A DNA stretch of 64,000 nt, taken from assembly GCF_000212735.1 (NCBI RefSeq), contig NC_015510.1:4093001-4157000 (forward strand), given 5' to 3'. Source of the stretch: Haliscomenobacter hydrossis DSM 1100 (lineage in GTDB: Bacteria > Bacteroidota > Bacteroidia > Chitinophagales > Saprospiraceae). Every line of letters begins with the position of its first letter. The first letter of the stretch is position 1. Positions 52,684-60,899 of this stretch are shown here, piece by piece. Below the pieces are notes generated by a model. That model did no database searches, had not been told where the DNA came from, and worked only from the letters and a program-made list of their open reading frames with translations. A program made the translations under genes and the position numbers.

Positions 52684-53241
52684 CTACTTCTTCGCCACGA
52701 CATCCTTTGCCGAATCAATATAAGGCCGCCAGTACTTACTCGCTGTAATGTTGTCTACTATCACTCCGCGTGAGGTAGTGCTGTGCACAACTTTGACGTC
52801 TTTGCCATCATTAGACACCACCAGCGAAACGTGGAATATCGGCTCGGAAGCACTGCGCCGGTAAAAAATCAAGTCGCCCGGTTTTACTTTGGTCACATCA
52901 ATGGATTTGCCTTGCAGGGCTTGATCGCGAGAACTCGAGGAAATTTTAATGCCATATTTGCTCATCACGTAGGAAGTAAAACCAGAACAATCAAAGCCCG
53001 TATCCGGAGTTTTACCCGCGTAATGGTAATTCTCTCCCACTTGTGTTTGGGCAAAAGTAACGATGTCTTTACGCAGCAACATTTCTTTGCTGGAAGTCGT
53101 GGGCGGCACCGGACCGTAATTGTTGTTGGGTTCCGCAGTAGGGTCTTTGGGGCGATCTGTGGTCAAATCCCGAAATATTTCACAACGTACCGCCAACCAG
53201 ACCAACAGCAGTAAAAACAATAACCGTTTGGTTTTGAACAT
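52684..53241 (-). CDS. NlpC/P60 family peptidase (C40), exported
   Basis: A 185-residue exported peptidoglycan-cutting cysteine peptidase of the NlpC/P60 family. Signal segment TKRLLFLLLLVWLAVRC may be a lipobox. The catalytic triad parts are DTGFDCSGFTSYVMSKYG (Cys), PIFHVSLVVSNDGKDVKVVHS (His) and the following polar position. These enzymes cut within peptide stems. The ATG at 53241 (MFKTKRLLF) is preferred, because it puts the signal peptide at the N-terminus; a 12-residue longer form from 53277 is possible. Confidence 0.9.
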   Translation of the reverse strand: MFKTKRLLFLLLLVWLAVRCEIFRDLTTDRPKDPTAEPNNNYGPVPPTTSSKEMLLRKDIVTFAQTQVGENYHYAGKTPDTGFDCSGFTSYVMSKYGIKISSSSRDQALQGKSIDVTKVKPGDLIFYRRSASEPIFHVSLVVSNDGKDVKVVHSTTSRGVIVDNITASKYWRPYIDSAKDVVAKK

Positions 53242-53356
53242 TACGATGCGGAATTTGGTAGGTCGTTGTGTTGGCATATTTTTTTTTTAGGCAACTAAAA
53301 ACTCAAGTTTAAAACAGCAGAATTAGGGTAATTATTTTCCAAATTTTGCAGCCTGC

Positions 53357-54046
53357 TCAAAAAATGCGTTGAAAATGGGTGTCGAGGTGTTCGCGCATGG
53401 CCACGCGAAAGGCATCCGGATTGCCGTTTTTGAGGATCTCAACCAGGTCGCGGTGGGAAACACCCCGCTTGGAAACGATGGATTTGTTGAGGATACCACT
53501 TTCATGTACGTACTTGAAAACGGGCAAAAGGATGTGTTGAAAGCGGTTCAAGGTCTCGTTGCCCGTAATTTCATATAGTTTGCCATGAAAACGAACTTCC
53601 TGCTTGATGTCAAAAAGCAGCCCTCCCGTATTTTCAGGTTCGGAGGCAACAATTTTTTCCAACTCCTCAATGTCGGCGGCTTTTATCCGCAAAAAAATGA
53701 GGTCAGCCATGCCAATTTCCAGGGCCATGCGCAATTCAAAAATATCCTTCAGCTTTTCCTTTTCCATCAAGGACGGGAAAATGGTACGTTCAAAAAGCGA
53801 AATGGCATCGGGGTGGGTTACCACCATTCCCTTTTTTTTCCGCGATTCCACCAGGCCCATCATGCGCAAGCGCAGCAACGCTTCCCGGATTACAGTACGG
53901 CTCACGCCCAGCATTTCGGTCAGTTCCAGTTCCGTGGGCAGTGCGTCGCCTACTTTAAATCTATTTTCAATCAGGTAATCGATCAGCTCTTTTTCAACTT
54001 TATCCGCAAGTGAAGTGGTATCAATGGGTGCAAGTTTTTTTTTCAT
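53357..54046 (-). CDS. FadR/GntR-family transcriptional regulator
   Basis: A 229-residue regulator. The N-terminal winged helix (residues about 12-75) has GDALPTELELTEMLGVSRTVIREALLRLRMMGLVESRKKKGMVV. The C-terminal FCD effector domain (about 95-225) has metal-binding-type His residues in EVRFHGKLYEITGN, GVSHRDLVEIL and REHLDTHF. It is the last gene of the sialic acid cluster (58 bases from the sialidase), so its ligand is likely sialic acid or a breakdown product, as with E. coli NanR, also a GntR protein; inferred from position. A 15-base word shared with the ends of the 46021 element lies just upstream (54056-54073). Confidence 0.93.
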   Translation of the reverse strand: MKKKLAPIDTTSLADKVEKELIDYLIENRFKVGDALPTELELTEMLGVSRTVIREALLRLRMMGLVESRKKKGMVVTHPDAISLFERTIFPSLMEKEKLKDIFELRMALEIGMADLIFLRIKAADIEELEKIVASEPENTGGLLFDIKQEVRFHGKLYEITGNETLNRFQHILLPVFKYVHESGILNKSIVSKRGVSHRDLVEILKNGNPDAFRVAMREHLDTHFQRIF

Positions 54047-54055
54047 TGTGTCCTT

Positions 54056-54073
54056 TTAAACATGCTCTAGGGG
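54056..54073. repeat. Isolated copy of the TAAACATGCTC terminal word
   Basis: TAAACATGCTCTAGG here is the reverse complement of the left edge of the 46021 element including its flanking CCTA. No second end is found nearby, so it may be a remnant or chance. It lies between the sialidase and the regulator, ten bases upstream of the regulator ATG. Confidence 0.4.
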
Positions 54074-54104
54074 GTAAAAATACACCGTGCGCTGAACTTT
54101 AGCA

Positions 54105-55667
54105 TTAGTTCTTCAAAATATCCTTTAGTGGGATGCGTACAAAATAGAGTTCACGAACCCCTTCGTACAACAAACCAATGGTGTTTTTGTCAATCATGCT
54201 CAGGCAGGAATAACCATATCCTTTGCGCTCGTCTAGCAACAAATGGTAAGCTTCGGGCCAAGTTTGCCCTTCGTCCAAACTGAGTTTGATGCTCATGTTT
54301 TTGCGCTCTTTGGCATCATGGGGGTTTGAAAAAGCCAAAACATCGCGCGGATCACCCATTTTTTTTGAGGCAACCCGAATGATGCTGGCCATACAGATGG
54401 GTTCAATCAAGGCAGAACGAGACGAGGGGTGTTCCGTCCAGGTTTGACCCAAATCTTTGGTGGTGGCTACACTGCGTGACCCGCCACGGTTGTCGCGCAT
54501 GTTGAGCATCAGGGATCCATCGCTGAGTTCTACCAATTGTGCTTCGGTGGTATTGGATTTTGCGCCAGTACCCGCTTGCCAAGTTTGGCCCCGGTCCTTG
54601 CTGTAAATGAGGGTCGAATGCGGCATGGCATCGGCATCTTTGTATTGCGCCGGAAAAACCAGGGTGCCATCCCGCAGGGTAATGCCCATGCCCGGGCCTT
54701 GAAAAAAGAGCCGCCAAGCCGGATTTTTGACTTGTGGAGTGATGTTGATGGGCTTGGACCAGGTTTGACCATCGTCTTCACTTTTGACCAAAACGAATTG
54801 CCCGGTTTCGTCAGCACTCAATCCAGGTCCCGAACCAAACCAACCCCGGTTGCCGTGACTCCAGAGTGCGGCCACCCAAATGGTTCCGGTTTGCTCATCC
54901 ACCAAAATGGAAGGATCACCAATACCATCGTTGGCTCCCGGCCCCATGTCCATAATGATTTTCATGGGCTCCCAGGTTTGTCCGCCATCTTTGCTGCGGT
55001 TGATGGCCACGTCGATGTTGGCGGGCAAATCGCGGTCGTTTTCGTAACGCACATCGTACACGGCAATCAAAGTGCCCTGCTTGGTGGTCACCAATCCGGG
55101 GATGCGGTAAGTATGGACTTGTTCCTGGTTGCGCTGCCGCAGTGCCCAACCGATGTATTTGGGGTTTGCGGTGTTGGCGATTTTGGCAGCAACACTCCCG
55201 TACTTACTGAGTTGCACTTTTTCAACCTGGATGTCAATTTTGTGTTGCACATTGGCTTCGGCTGTTAATTTACAGGACAGCCAAAGGAAGTTTTCCCCCG
55301 CAGTAAGCGGGGCGTTGCAGGGTATACTCAGGATTTTTTGTTCGGCTTTAACGGAAGCTGCCAGTACTGCTCCTTCCATTTCGGGGTTGCTCCCGGAGAC
55401 AAACACCTCCATGCGCTCAATGTCGCGGAGGTCGGTTTCTGCTCCGATTTTGAGGTGCAACGATGCTAAACTTTGCCCTCCCTGTCCCTGGGGCATTCGA
55501 ATGGATATTTTGGCTAAAGCATTCTGCTCTTGTCCTTTCAGAATTGGATTTTGGGTGTAAAAAGCCCAAACATCGCCTTGAAAACCCTGGGGTGCATCAA
55601 CCACGTTTTGCTTTTGAATGCAGCAGGATAGGGTAAAAAAAAGGAAAATGATGCTAATATTTTTCAT
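54105..55667 (-). CDS. Exo-alpha-sialidase with five Asp-boxes
   Basis: A 520-residue exported sialidase (neuraminidase), which cuts terminal sialic acids from glycans. The signal segment MKNISIIFLFFTLSCC may end in a lipobox. An N-terminal beta domain (about residues 30-165) is typical of Bacteroidota sialidases. The six-bladed propeller carries the RIP motif YRIPGLVTTK, the acidic AVYDVRYENDRD, and five Asp-boxes of form S-x-D-x-G-x-T-W: SKDGGQTW, SEDDGQTW, SKDRGQTW, TKDLGQTW, SLDEGQTW. It lies 25 bases downstream of the epimerase-transporter fusion in the same operon. Linkage specificity cannot be told. Confidence 0.95.
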   Translation of the reverse strand: MKNISIIFLFFTLSCCIQKQNVVDAPQGFQGDVWAFYTQNPILKGQEQNALAKISIRMPQGQGGQSLASLHLKIGAETDLRDIERMEVFVSGSNPEMEGAVLAASVKAEQKILSIPCNAPLTAGENFLWLSCKLTAEANVQHKIDIQVEKVQLSKYGSVAAKIANTANPKYIGWALRQRNQEQVHTYRIPGLVTTKQGTLIAVYDVRYENDRDLPANIDVAINRSKDGGQTWEPMKIIMDMGPGANDGIGDPSILVDEQTGTIWVAALWSHGNRGWFGSGPGLSADETGQFVLVKSEDDGQTWSKPINITPQVKNPAWRLFFQGPGMGITLRDGTLVFPAQYKDADAMPHSTLIYSKDRGQTWQAGTGAKSNTTEAQLVELSDGSLMLNMRDNRGGSRSVATTKDLGQTWTEHPSSRSALIEPICMASIIRVASKKMGDPRDVLAFSNPHDAKERKNMSIKLSLDEGQTWPEAYHLLLDERKGYGYSCLSMIDKNTIGLLYEGVRELYFVRIPLKDILKN

Positions 55668-55692
55668 GCTTGATTGCTCTTTTAATGGATTT

Positions 55693-58353
55693 TTAAATGG
55701 TGTACACGGTCAGTCCAGCTAAATCTTTTGGTGGGCTTGGCCACAGCAAGCTGAACACATACCCAAAAGCCACACAGGCGGCCAATCCGGTAAAGGCGTA
55801 CAGCAAAAAATTGATCGAAGTGTATTGTGTGATCCAGTATTGGATCAAACCACTAAGCAGCAGCCCCAACAAAGCTCCCCGTGCATTTGCTTTTGGAAAA
55901 AACAGCCCCAGCACAAACAAGCCACCCAGTCCACCCGTAAACAAGCCGAGGATGGTATTGAATTGATCCCACAACGAGGAGATGCCCCAATGCGCCATCA
56001 ACAAGGCCAGCCCGGTTCCCACTACCCCAATCCATAAGGTCAGGGTTTTTGCCAGTTTTAAATACCGTTGTTCGGTTTTGTGCGGATAAAATTTTCGGTA
56101 AAAATCGGTCGTGAGTGCCGTGGTAACCGAATTCATACTGCTGCTGAGGGTCGACATGGCGGCGGCAAACACCGCGGCGATCACGAGCCCGGTCAAACCC
56201 GCTGGCAACTCGCTGACGATGTACCAGGGAAAAATGGCATCCTGACTTTGCAGTTGATAATTGTGCTTTTCGGGAAAGGATTGGTAAAAAAGGTACAAGA
56301 GCGAACCGATCGAAAAAAAGATCAAAGCGGAAGGCAGCGCCATCCATGCTCCGAGTTGTAAACTTTTTCTGGATCCCGCTTCATCTTTGGTGGTCAGGTA
56401 TTTTTGCACCACCGATTGATCCGCCCCATAGGTGATGACATTGATGGCTAACCCGCCAATCAGCACCACCCACAGCGTGGGCTCCGAAAAATTAAAAGCG
56501 CTGTTGACAATTTGTAGCTTGTGGTTGTCTTGTAAAATCTGCCATTGTTCAGCCGGCGTATGGGGTACTTGGAAAGGGATCATGATGAGGCACAACAATG
56601 CACCTCCCAGCAAAACCACCACCTGTGCCACATCGGTCCAGATGACGGCTTCAATACCGCCTTTCATGGTGTAAAAAATGGTAATCAGGCCCATCAGGAG
56701 GATGCACAGATTGACATCGATACCCGCAACCAGGGTCAAGGCCAGGCTAGGCAACAACAGCACAATGGCCAAACGCCCCAATTGCAGTAGCACATACAGC
56801 AGCGAGGCCAAGGCCCGAATGGTGTAATCAAAACGTTTTTCGAGGTATTCGTAAGCGGAAGTGATTTGCAACCTGCGGTAAAAAGGAATAAAATATTGCG
56901 TAATCACTGGGATGATCATGATGATGGTCATCTGCAAAAAAAAGTAGTTCCAGTTGGTGGCGTAGGTTTTGGCCGGGATCGACATAAACGTAATGGCGCT
57001 GAGTTGGGTGCCATAAATGCTCAAGCCTGCGGCCCAGCCCGGGATACGTTGCCCACCGCGAAAGTAGTCGTCGGTACTGGTTTGGTTTTTGGCCGTATAC
57101 AAACCAATGCCCACCATCAACAAAAGGTAAATGGACAATACCGCGTAGTCCAGCCAGGAGAAATAACTTTGTTTGGCAATGCTGCCCGCTAGGATTTGGG
57201 TGGTACGTACCCCTGGACGAACTTCTCCGCTGGGGATAAAAATATCCTCGCCCCATTTTACGGCTGCTGTAGTGACGGGGGCATAAGGGAGTTCTCCAAC
57301 TTTGGTCCAGGCTTTGGTCACGGTGTTGAACAACAAAACATCTTTGTTGAAGCCAGGGTGGGCATCCAGCAGGGCTTCTTTATGGGTTTGTAAACTTGCC
57401 TTTTCCAGTGCGGAATTCCTGCGGGCCAAAGCCGCGTTCAGCTGTTCAATTTGGGTGAAAACTGTTCCTCGATCTCCACCAAAGAGCAAAATGGAAGTAG
57501 CCCCTTGTGCTACCCCCATTGCTGCCGAAAGGGTAATCGACGTATCTGCCGAGGTACGGATAGGGCTGAGCGTAATCCACTGGCTCTTTTTGGGGTCGTA
57601 TTGATACACGCTGTTGTGCAAGGTGCTGATGCCGGAGGTTTGACGGGTACGGCCCCCCAGTAAGTACAGGCAAGGATATTCTCCATTGGATTGGCTTACG
57701 AGCACGGTATGGGAAAGCGCCTGGGGTGCAGGCGGAAGCATGTCCCAACGGGGCTGAGCAGCACTTAGGTCAAGGCAAAGTACTTGTTTGCTTGCTCCCT
57801 CGCTGTTTTCACCCCCAACAACGTATACCTTATTGCCGATCTGACTGGCCGCCAAATTGCTAAGGGGGAAAGGTAAATCGGGGTAATTCTGGAACTCGAC
57901 CTTTCGAGCAGCCGCGTTCCAGCGCAGGAGAAAAACACTTTTTATGGGGCCACGTTCATTTTCTCCACCGATACAAAGTATCCCTCTGGGTGTGCTGACC
58001 GCAGCACCATACGCACAGGCTTGGTTCAGTTGAAAAGCTTGGGGGATAAGGCTCAATCCTGGTGCTTTTTCATAAACGTATACCGTGGCATGGTACTTTT
58101 TTTGTGCACCTTTCCAGGGAGTACCGTCGGGAAAATTGGCCCCTCCCGCTACCATCAGTACCTCTTCACTAATGCCCACAAATGCGCCAGCTACACCAAT
58201 GGAAGGGACTGGTAATTGCCCGGCGGCATACCAATTGATCATCGTTGTGCGGTTTTTTTGGGCGGATAAAGCCAGTGGATGAATACACCCCATCCAGAGG
58301 ACAAAGCACACACTCCAGGTGAACAGGGAAGCAAATTTTGGTGCGTTTTTCAT
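55693..58353 (-). CDS. N-acetylneuraminate epimerase-like kelch domain fused to sodium:solute symporter
   Basis: An 886-residue fusion. A signal-like segment (FASLFTWSVCFVLWMG) leads into a kelch beta-propeller (about residues 40-400) with GVAGAFVGISEEVLMVAGGANFPDG, KVYVVGGENSEG and CLYLLGGRTRQTSG, the pattern of NanM-type mutarotases that convert alpha to beta sialic acid. From about residue 408 a sodium:solute symporter (SSS) follows with about 13 membrane segments, starting WLDYAVLSIYLLLMVGIGLY and DDYFRGGQRIPGWAAGLSI. The propeller would lie in the periplasm and hand the anomer to the transporter. The ATG at 58353 overlaps the stop of the lyase gene (ATGA). Epimerase function is inferred from family and neighbours. 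Confidence 0.92.
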   Translation of the reverse strand: MKNAPKFASLFTWSVCFVLWMGCIHPLALSAQKNRTTMINWYAAGQLPVPSIGVAGAFVGISEEVLMVAGGANFPDGTPWKGAQKKYHATVYVYEKAPGLSLIPQAFQLNQACAYGAAVSTPRGILCIGGENERGPIKSVFLLRWNAAARKVEFQNYPDLPFPLSNLAASQIGNKVYVVGGENSEGASKQVLCLDLSAAQPRWDMLPPAPQALSHTVLVSQSNGEYPCLYLLGGRTRQTSGISTLHNSVYQYDPKKSQWITLSPIRTSADTSITLSAAMGVAQGATSILLFGGDRGTVFTQIEQLNAALARRNSALEKASLQTHKEALLDAHPGFNKDVLLFNTVTKAWTKVGELPYAPVTTAAVKWGEDIFIPSGEVRPGVRTTQILAGSIAKQSYFSWLDYAVLSIYLLLMVGIGLYTAKNQTSTDDYFRGGQRIPGWAAGLSIYGTQLSAITFMSIPAKTYATNWNYFFLQMTIIMIIPVITQYFIPFYRRLQITSAYEYLEKRFDYTIRALASLLYVLLQLGRLAIVLLLPSLALTLVAGIDVNLCILLMGLITIFYTMKGGIEAVIWTDVAQVVVLLGGALLCLIMIPFQVPHTPAEQWQILQDNHKLQIVNSAFNFSEPTLWVVLIGGLAINVITYGADQSVVQKYLTTKDEAGSRKSLQLGAWMALPSALIFFSIGSLLYLFYQSFPEKHNYQLQSQDAIFPWYIVSELPAGLTGLVIAAVFAAAMSTLSSSMNSVTTALTTDFYRKFYPHKTEQRYLKLAKTLTLWIGVVGTGLALLMAHWGISSLWDQFNTILGLFTGGLGGLFVLGLFFPKANARGALLGLLLSGLIQYWITQYTSINFLLYAFTGLAACVAFGYVFSLLWPSPPKDLAGLTVYTI

Positions 58354-59273
58354 AAAAAAGCGTAATTGGGCTTGATCCACTCAAAAAAACCAATGCTTTC
58401 TACTTCTTTCAAAAAGGTCTGGTACACATTTTCCGTCATGCGAGGGATAGGCAAACGGAAATGCCCACAATCAATGCCGCGGGCGCGCATAAAAGCTTTG
58501 CCGACCCGAATGCCTCCATATTTGCCCAGCAAGCGGACAATTTCGATTGATTGGTGCTGGTATTCCAGGGCTTTTTCTAAATCGTTTTTTTCAAAACAAT
58601 CCATCAGCGCGTGGTAAATTGGTGCAGCGTAGTTGAAGGTGCTACCCACTGCGCCCTTGGCTCCCATCGCCAGGGCAGACAGCATGACTTCATCACGTCC
58701 CCACAACAAATCGTAACGCTGGTTTTGAAACTGTACACACTGCGCATAATCCATCAGATCTTCCTGGGTGTACTTGATGCCCGCAAAATTGGGGATGCGA
58801 TTGGCCACTGCTTCCAACAAAGGCAACATCGGCATATTGACGCCCGACAATACCGGAATGTGGTAGTAATAAAAAGGTAAATCGGGTGCCGCTGCTGCCA
58901 CTTCGGCACAACAATCGGCTAAAATTTCCGGACTACCGGGTTTGAAATAATAGGGTGCAACAAAGGATATTCCGGCATAGCCCAAATCGCTGGCCTTGCG
59001 CGCCAGGTGTTTGCATTCCTCCAGGGAAGTACCACCCACCAGCATAATTTTGTTAAATGTTGTAGCCGCCCAGGCTTGCATGACCTGGATTTTTTCCTCA
59101 AAAGTCAACGAGGGTCCCTCCCCGGTAGAGCCACATACAAAAACGGCGTTGACCTGGTCTTGCTGCAAAAGTTCAGCATAGGCGGGTATAACTCCGAGGT
59201 TTAACCGACCATCGTCGTGCATGGGGGTAAAAGGGGCCGCAACCAAACCGCTGATTTTTTTAATCTCGCTCAT
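58350..59273 (-). CDS. nanA: N-acetylneuraminate lyase
   Basis: A 307-residue class I aldolase of the DHDPS/NAL family. It splits N-acetylneuraminate into N-acetylmannosamine and pyruvate in the cytoplasm. Markers: VCGSTGEGPSLTFEEK (GSTGE at residues 48-52, carboxylate-binding), the catalytic Tyr137 in FYYYHIPVLSG and the Schiff-base Lys167 in FAGIKYTQED. The positions fit E. coli NanA (Tyr137, Lys165) closely. It is distinguished from DapA by the YHIP motif and by its neighbours. It overlaps the fusion gene by four bases and lies 78 bases after susD. Confidence 0.94.
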   Translation of the reverse strand: MSEIKKISGLVAAPFTPMHDDGRLNLGVIPAYAELLQQDQVNAVFVCGSTGEGPSLTFEEKIQVMQAWAATTFNKIMLVGGTSLEECKHLARKASDLGYAGISFVAPYYFKPGSPEILADCCAEVAAAAPDLPFYYYHIPVLSGVNMPMLPLLEAVANRIPNFAGIKYTQEDLMDYAQCVQFQNQRYDLLWGRDEVMLSALAMGAKGAVGSTFNYAAPIYHALMDCFEKNDLEKALEYQHQSIEIVRLLGKYGGIRVGKAFMRARGIDCGHFRLPIPRMTENVYQTFLKEVESIGFFEWIKPNYAFL

Positions 59274-59351
59274 TTTTTATTGAGGTTAAAAGCTGGTGGG
59301 GTAAACCACAAAAATTTACCCCCCAACGAAACTTTATAAAAAGATACTTCT

Positions 59352-60872
59352 TTAATAACCAGGTGTTTGTCCTAACTTTGGATCAGCATTGAGCATTCCC
59401 ACCGTAATGGGCAACAAAAACTTGTATTCCTGACCCGGCGCAATAAAACTCGGTTTGATGTTGGCCAAAACGTAGGCATTGCCTGCCCGACGCAGCGCCC
59501 ACCATCGTTTGCCTTCGCCAATGAACTCCCTAAGATACTCATCCAAAATGGCATTGAGGTTATCCTGTTGCGTGCCATTGCTGAAAGCCGGTGGATTGGT
59601 GTAGGCCCGCTGGCGAATCAGGTTGATTTCTGCGGATGGGTCTTCGTTGAGTTTGGTTTTCGCTTCGGCCAATAACAACAGTACATCAGCAAAGCGATAC
59701 ACCGGAAAATCATTGTCGTATAGCTGCGCACCTGCGTCTACTCTGCCGATGAACTTGGTCAGCATCACACCTGCAATTGAATAGGGCGCGGCATTGCGGT
59801 ACATCACCCGGAAAGTGACCCGGGCTCTTTTGTCGTTGGCATCGTTGAGCCTGGCGATCATGGCGGCAGACAAGCCTACCCGACTGGCACCTCCCACAAA
59901 AGGATAAACACTGGAAACCGCAGCAGGCGTTGCCGGGGGCGCATCAAAAATGAGCGTACCAGCCTGGGTGGTATTGACCAGGAAGTTGCCGTATATGCCC
60001 ATAGTCGCTTCATTTTTTTCGTAACTGATCGAAAAAATGTGCTCCTTGTTGTTGCTCTCCTTGGTGGGGTCAAAAACATCGGCGTAGTTGGCCTGCAAGC
60101 CCAGTGTAGAAATGGCTTTCACTTCTTCCAATGCCGTTTTGGCTTTGTTCAAATCCGCCGTTCCTCCATTAAAATGGGTCGCTGACCAGATGTACACATC
60201 GCCAGTCAGCGTCAGCGTAGCAGGCCGATTCCAGTATACCCGTTTTGCACTGAAGGTATTGGTGCTGCCAAACAAAGCCAGAGATTGAGCCAAATCGCTT
60301 TTGATTTGGCTCATAATGGCTTCGGGAGTGGCGCGTTCGCGGTACAAATCGGGTAAGGCATTTACTTGCGATATGGTCTCCGTTGTCAGGGGTACGGCAC
60401 CCCAGGTTTTGAGCAGGGTGTAGTACACGTAAGCCCGGAGTCCGTACATCTCAGCCAATGCCTGATTGCGGCGGGTTTCCTCAATCGGGGCTTGCGGGAA
60501 AAGGGCAATTACGGTATTGATCCGGTCCAATAAACTGTAAAAACCCGCCCAGTTGCCCGCCGGAGCATTGCTGGAACTGATGTTGTGGGTATAATACTGC
60601 TTGGGAGTCGGGTCTTCCGATTCGGTAAAGAGGCCGTCTACCCAGATATCAGAGCGCATTTCGCCCAAGGTAAATAGGGTTCCGTGGAAACTGCGGAAGG
60701 AGCTGTACACGCCGTAGTACAATGTGTAGGCCGCGTTGGCATCGCTGAGCACCAGGTTTTTGTTCAGTGCATTTTGCGGCGTGACTTCCTCCAATTGTTC
60801 CTGACAGGCAGTACTCAATCCAATGATTAGGGTCAGGAGACCGATTTTAAAAAGCGGTATGGTCGATTTCAT
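59352..60872 (-). CDS. SusD/RagB-family outer-membrane glycan-binding lipoprotein
   Basis: A 506-residue lipoprotein. The signal peptide ends with the lipobox LSTAC (lipidated Cys). The N-terminal helical TPR-like part (EVTPQNALNKNLVLSDANAAYTLYYGVYSSF, LLDRINTVIALFPQAPIEETRRNQALAEMYGLRAYVYYTLLKTWGAVPL) and the C-terminal RagB/SusD part (FPVYRFADVLLLLAEAKTKL, FIGEGKRWWALRRAGNAYV) are typical. Lying upstream of a sialic acid gene set, it likely helps capture sialylated or sialic-acid-containing ligands for the SusC pore. The ATG at 60872 (MKSTIPLF) is preferred to an earlier one at 60893, as it gives a cleaner signal peptide. Confidence 0.94.
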   Translation of the reverse strand: MKSTIPLFKIGLLTLIIGLSTACQEQLEEVTPQNALNKNLVLSDANAAYTLYYGVYSSFRSFHGTLFTLGEMRSDIWVDGLFTESEDPTPKQYYTHNISSSNAPAGNWAGFYSLLDRINTVIALFPQAPIEETRRNQALAEMYGLRAYVYYTLLKTWGAVPLTTETISQVNALPDLYRERATPEAIMSQIKSDLAQSLALFGSTNTFSAKRVYWNRPATLTLTGDVYIWSATHFNGGTADLNKAKTALEEVKAISTLGLQANYADVFDPTKESNNKEHIFSISYEKNEATMGIYGNFLVNTTQAGTLIFDAPPATPAAVSSVYPFVGGASRVGLSAAMIARLNDANDKRARVTFRVMYRNAAPYSIAGVMLTKFIGRVDAGAQLYDNDFPVYRFADVLLLLAEAKTKLNEDPSAEINLIRQRAYTNPPAFSNGTQQDNLNAILDEYLREFIGEGKRWWALRRAGNAYVLANIKPSFIAPGQEYKFLLPITVGMLNADPKLGQTPGY

Positions 60873-60899
60873 GGCTTTTTTTGAATTTGGCATTTGTGG

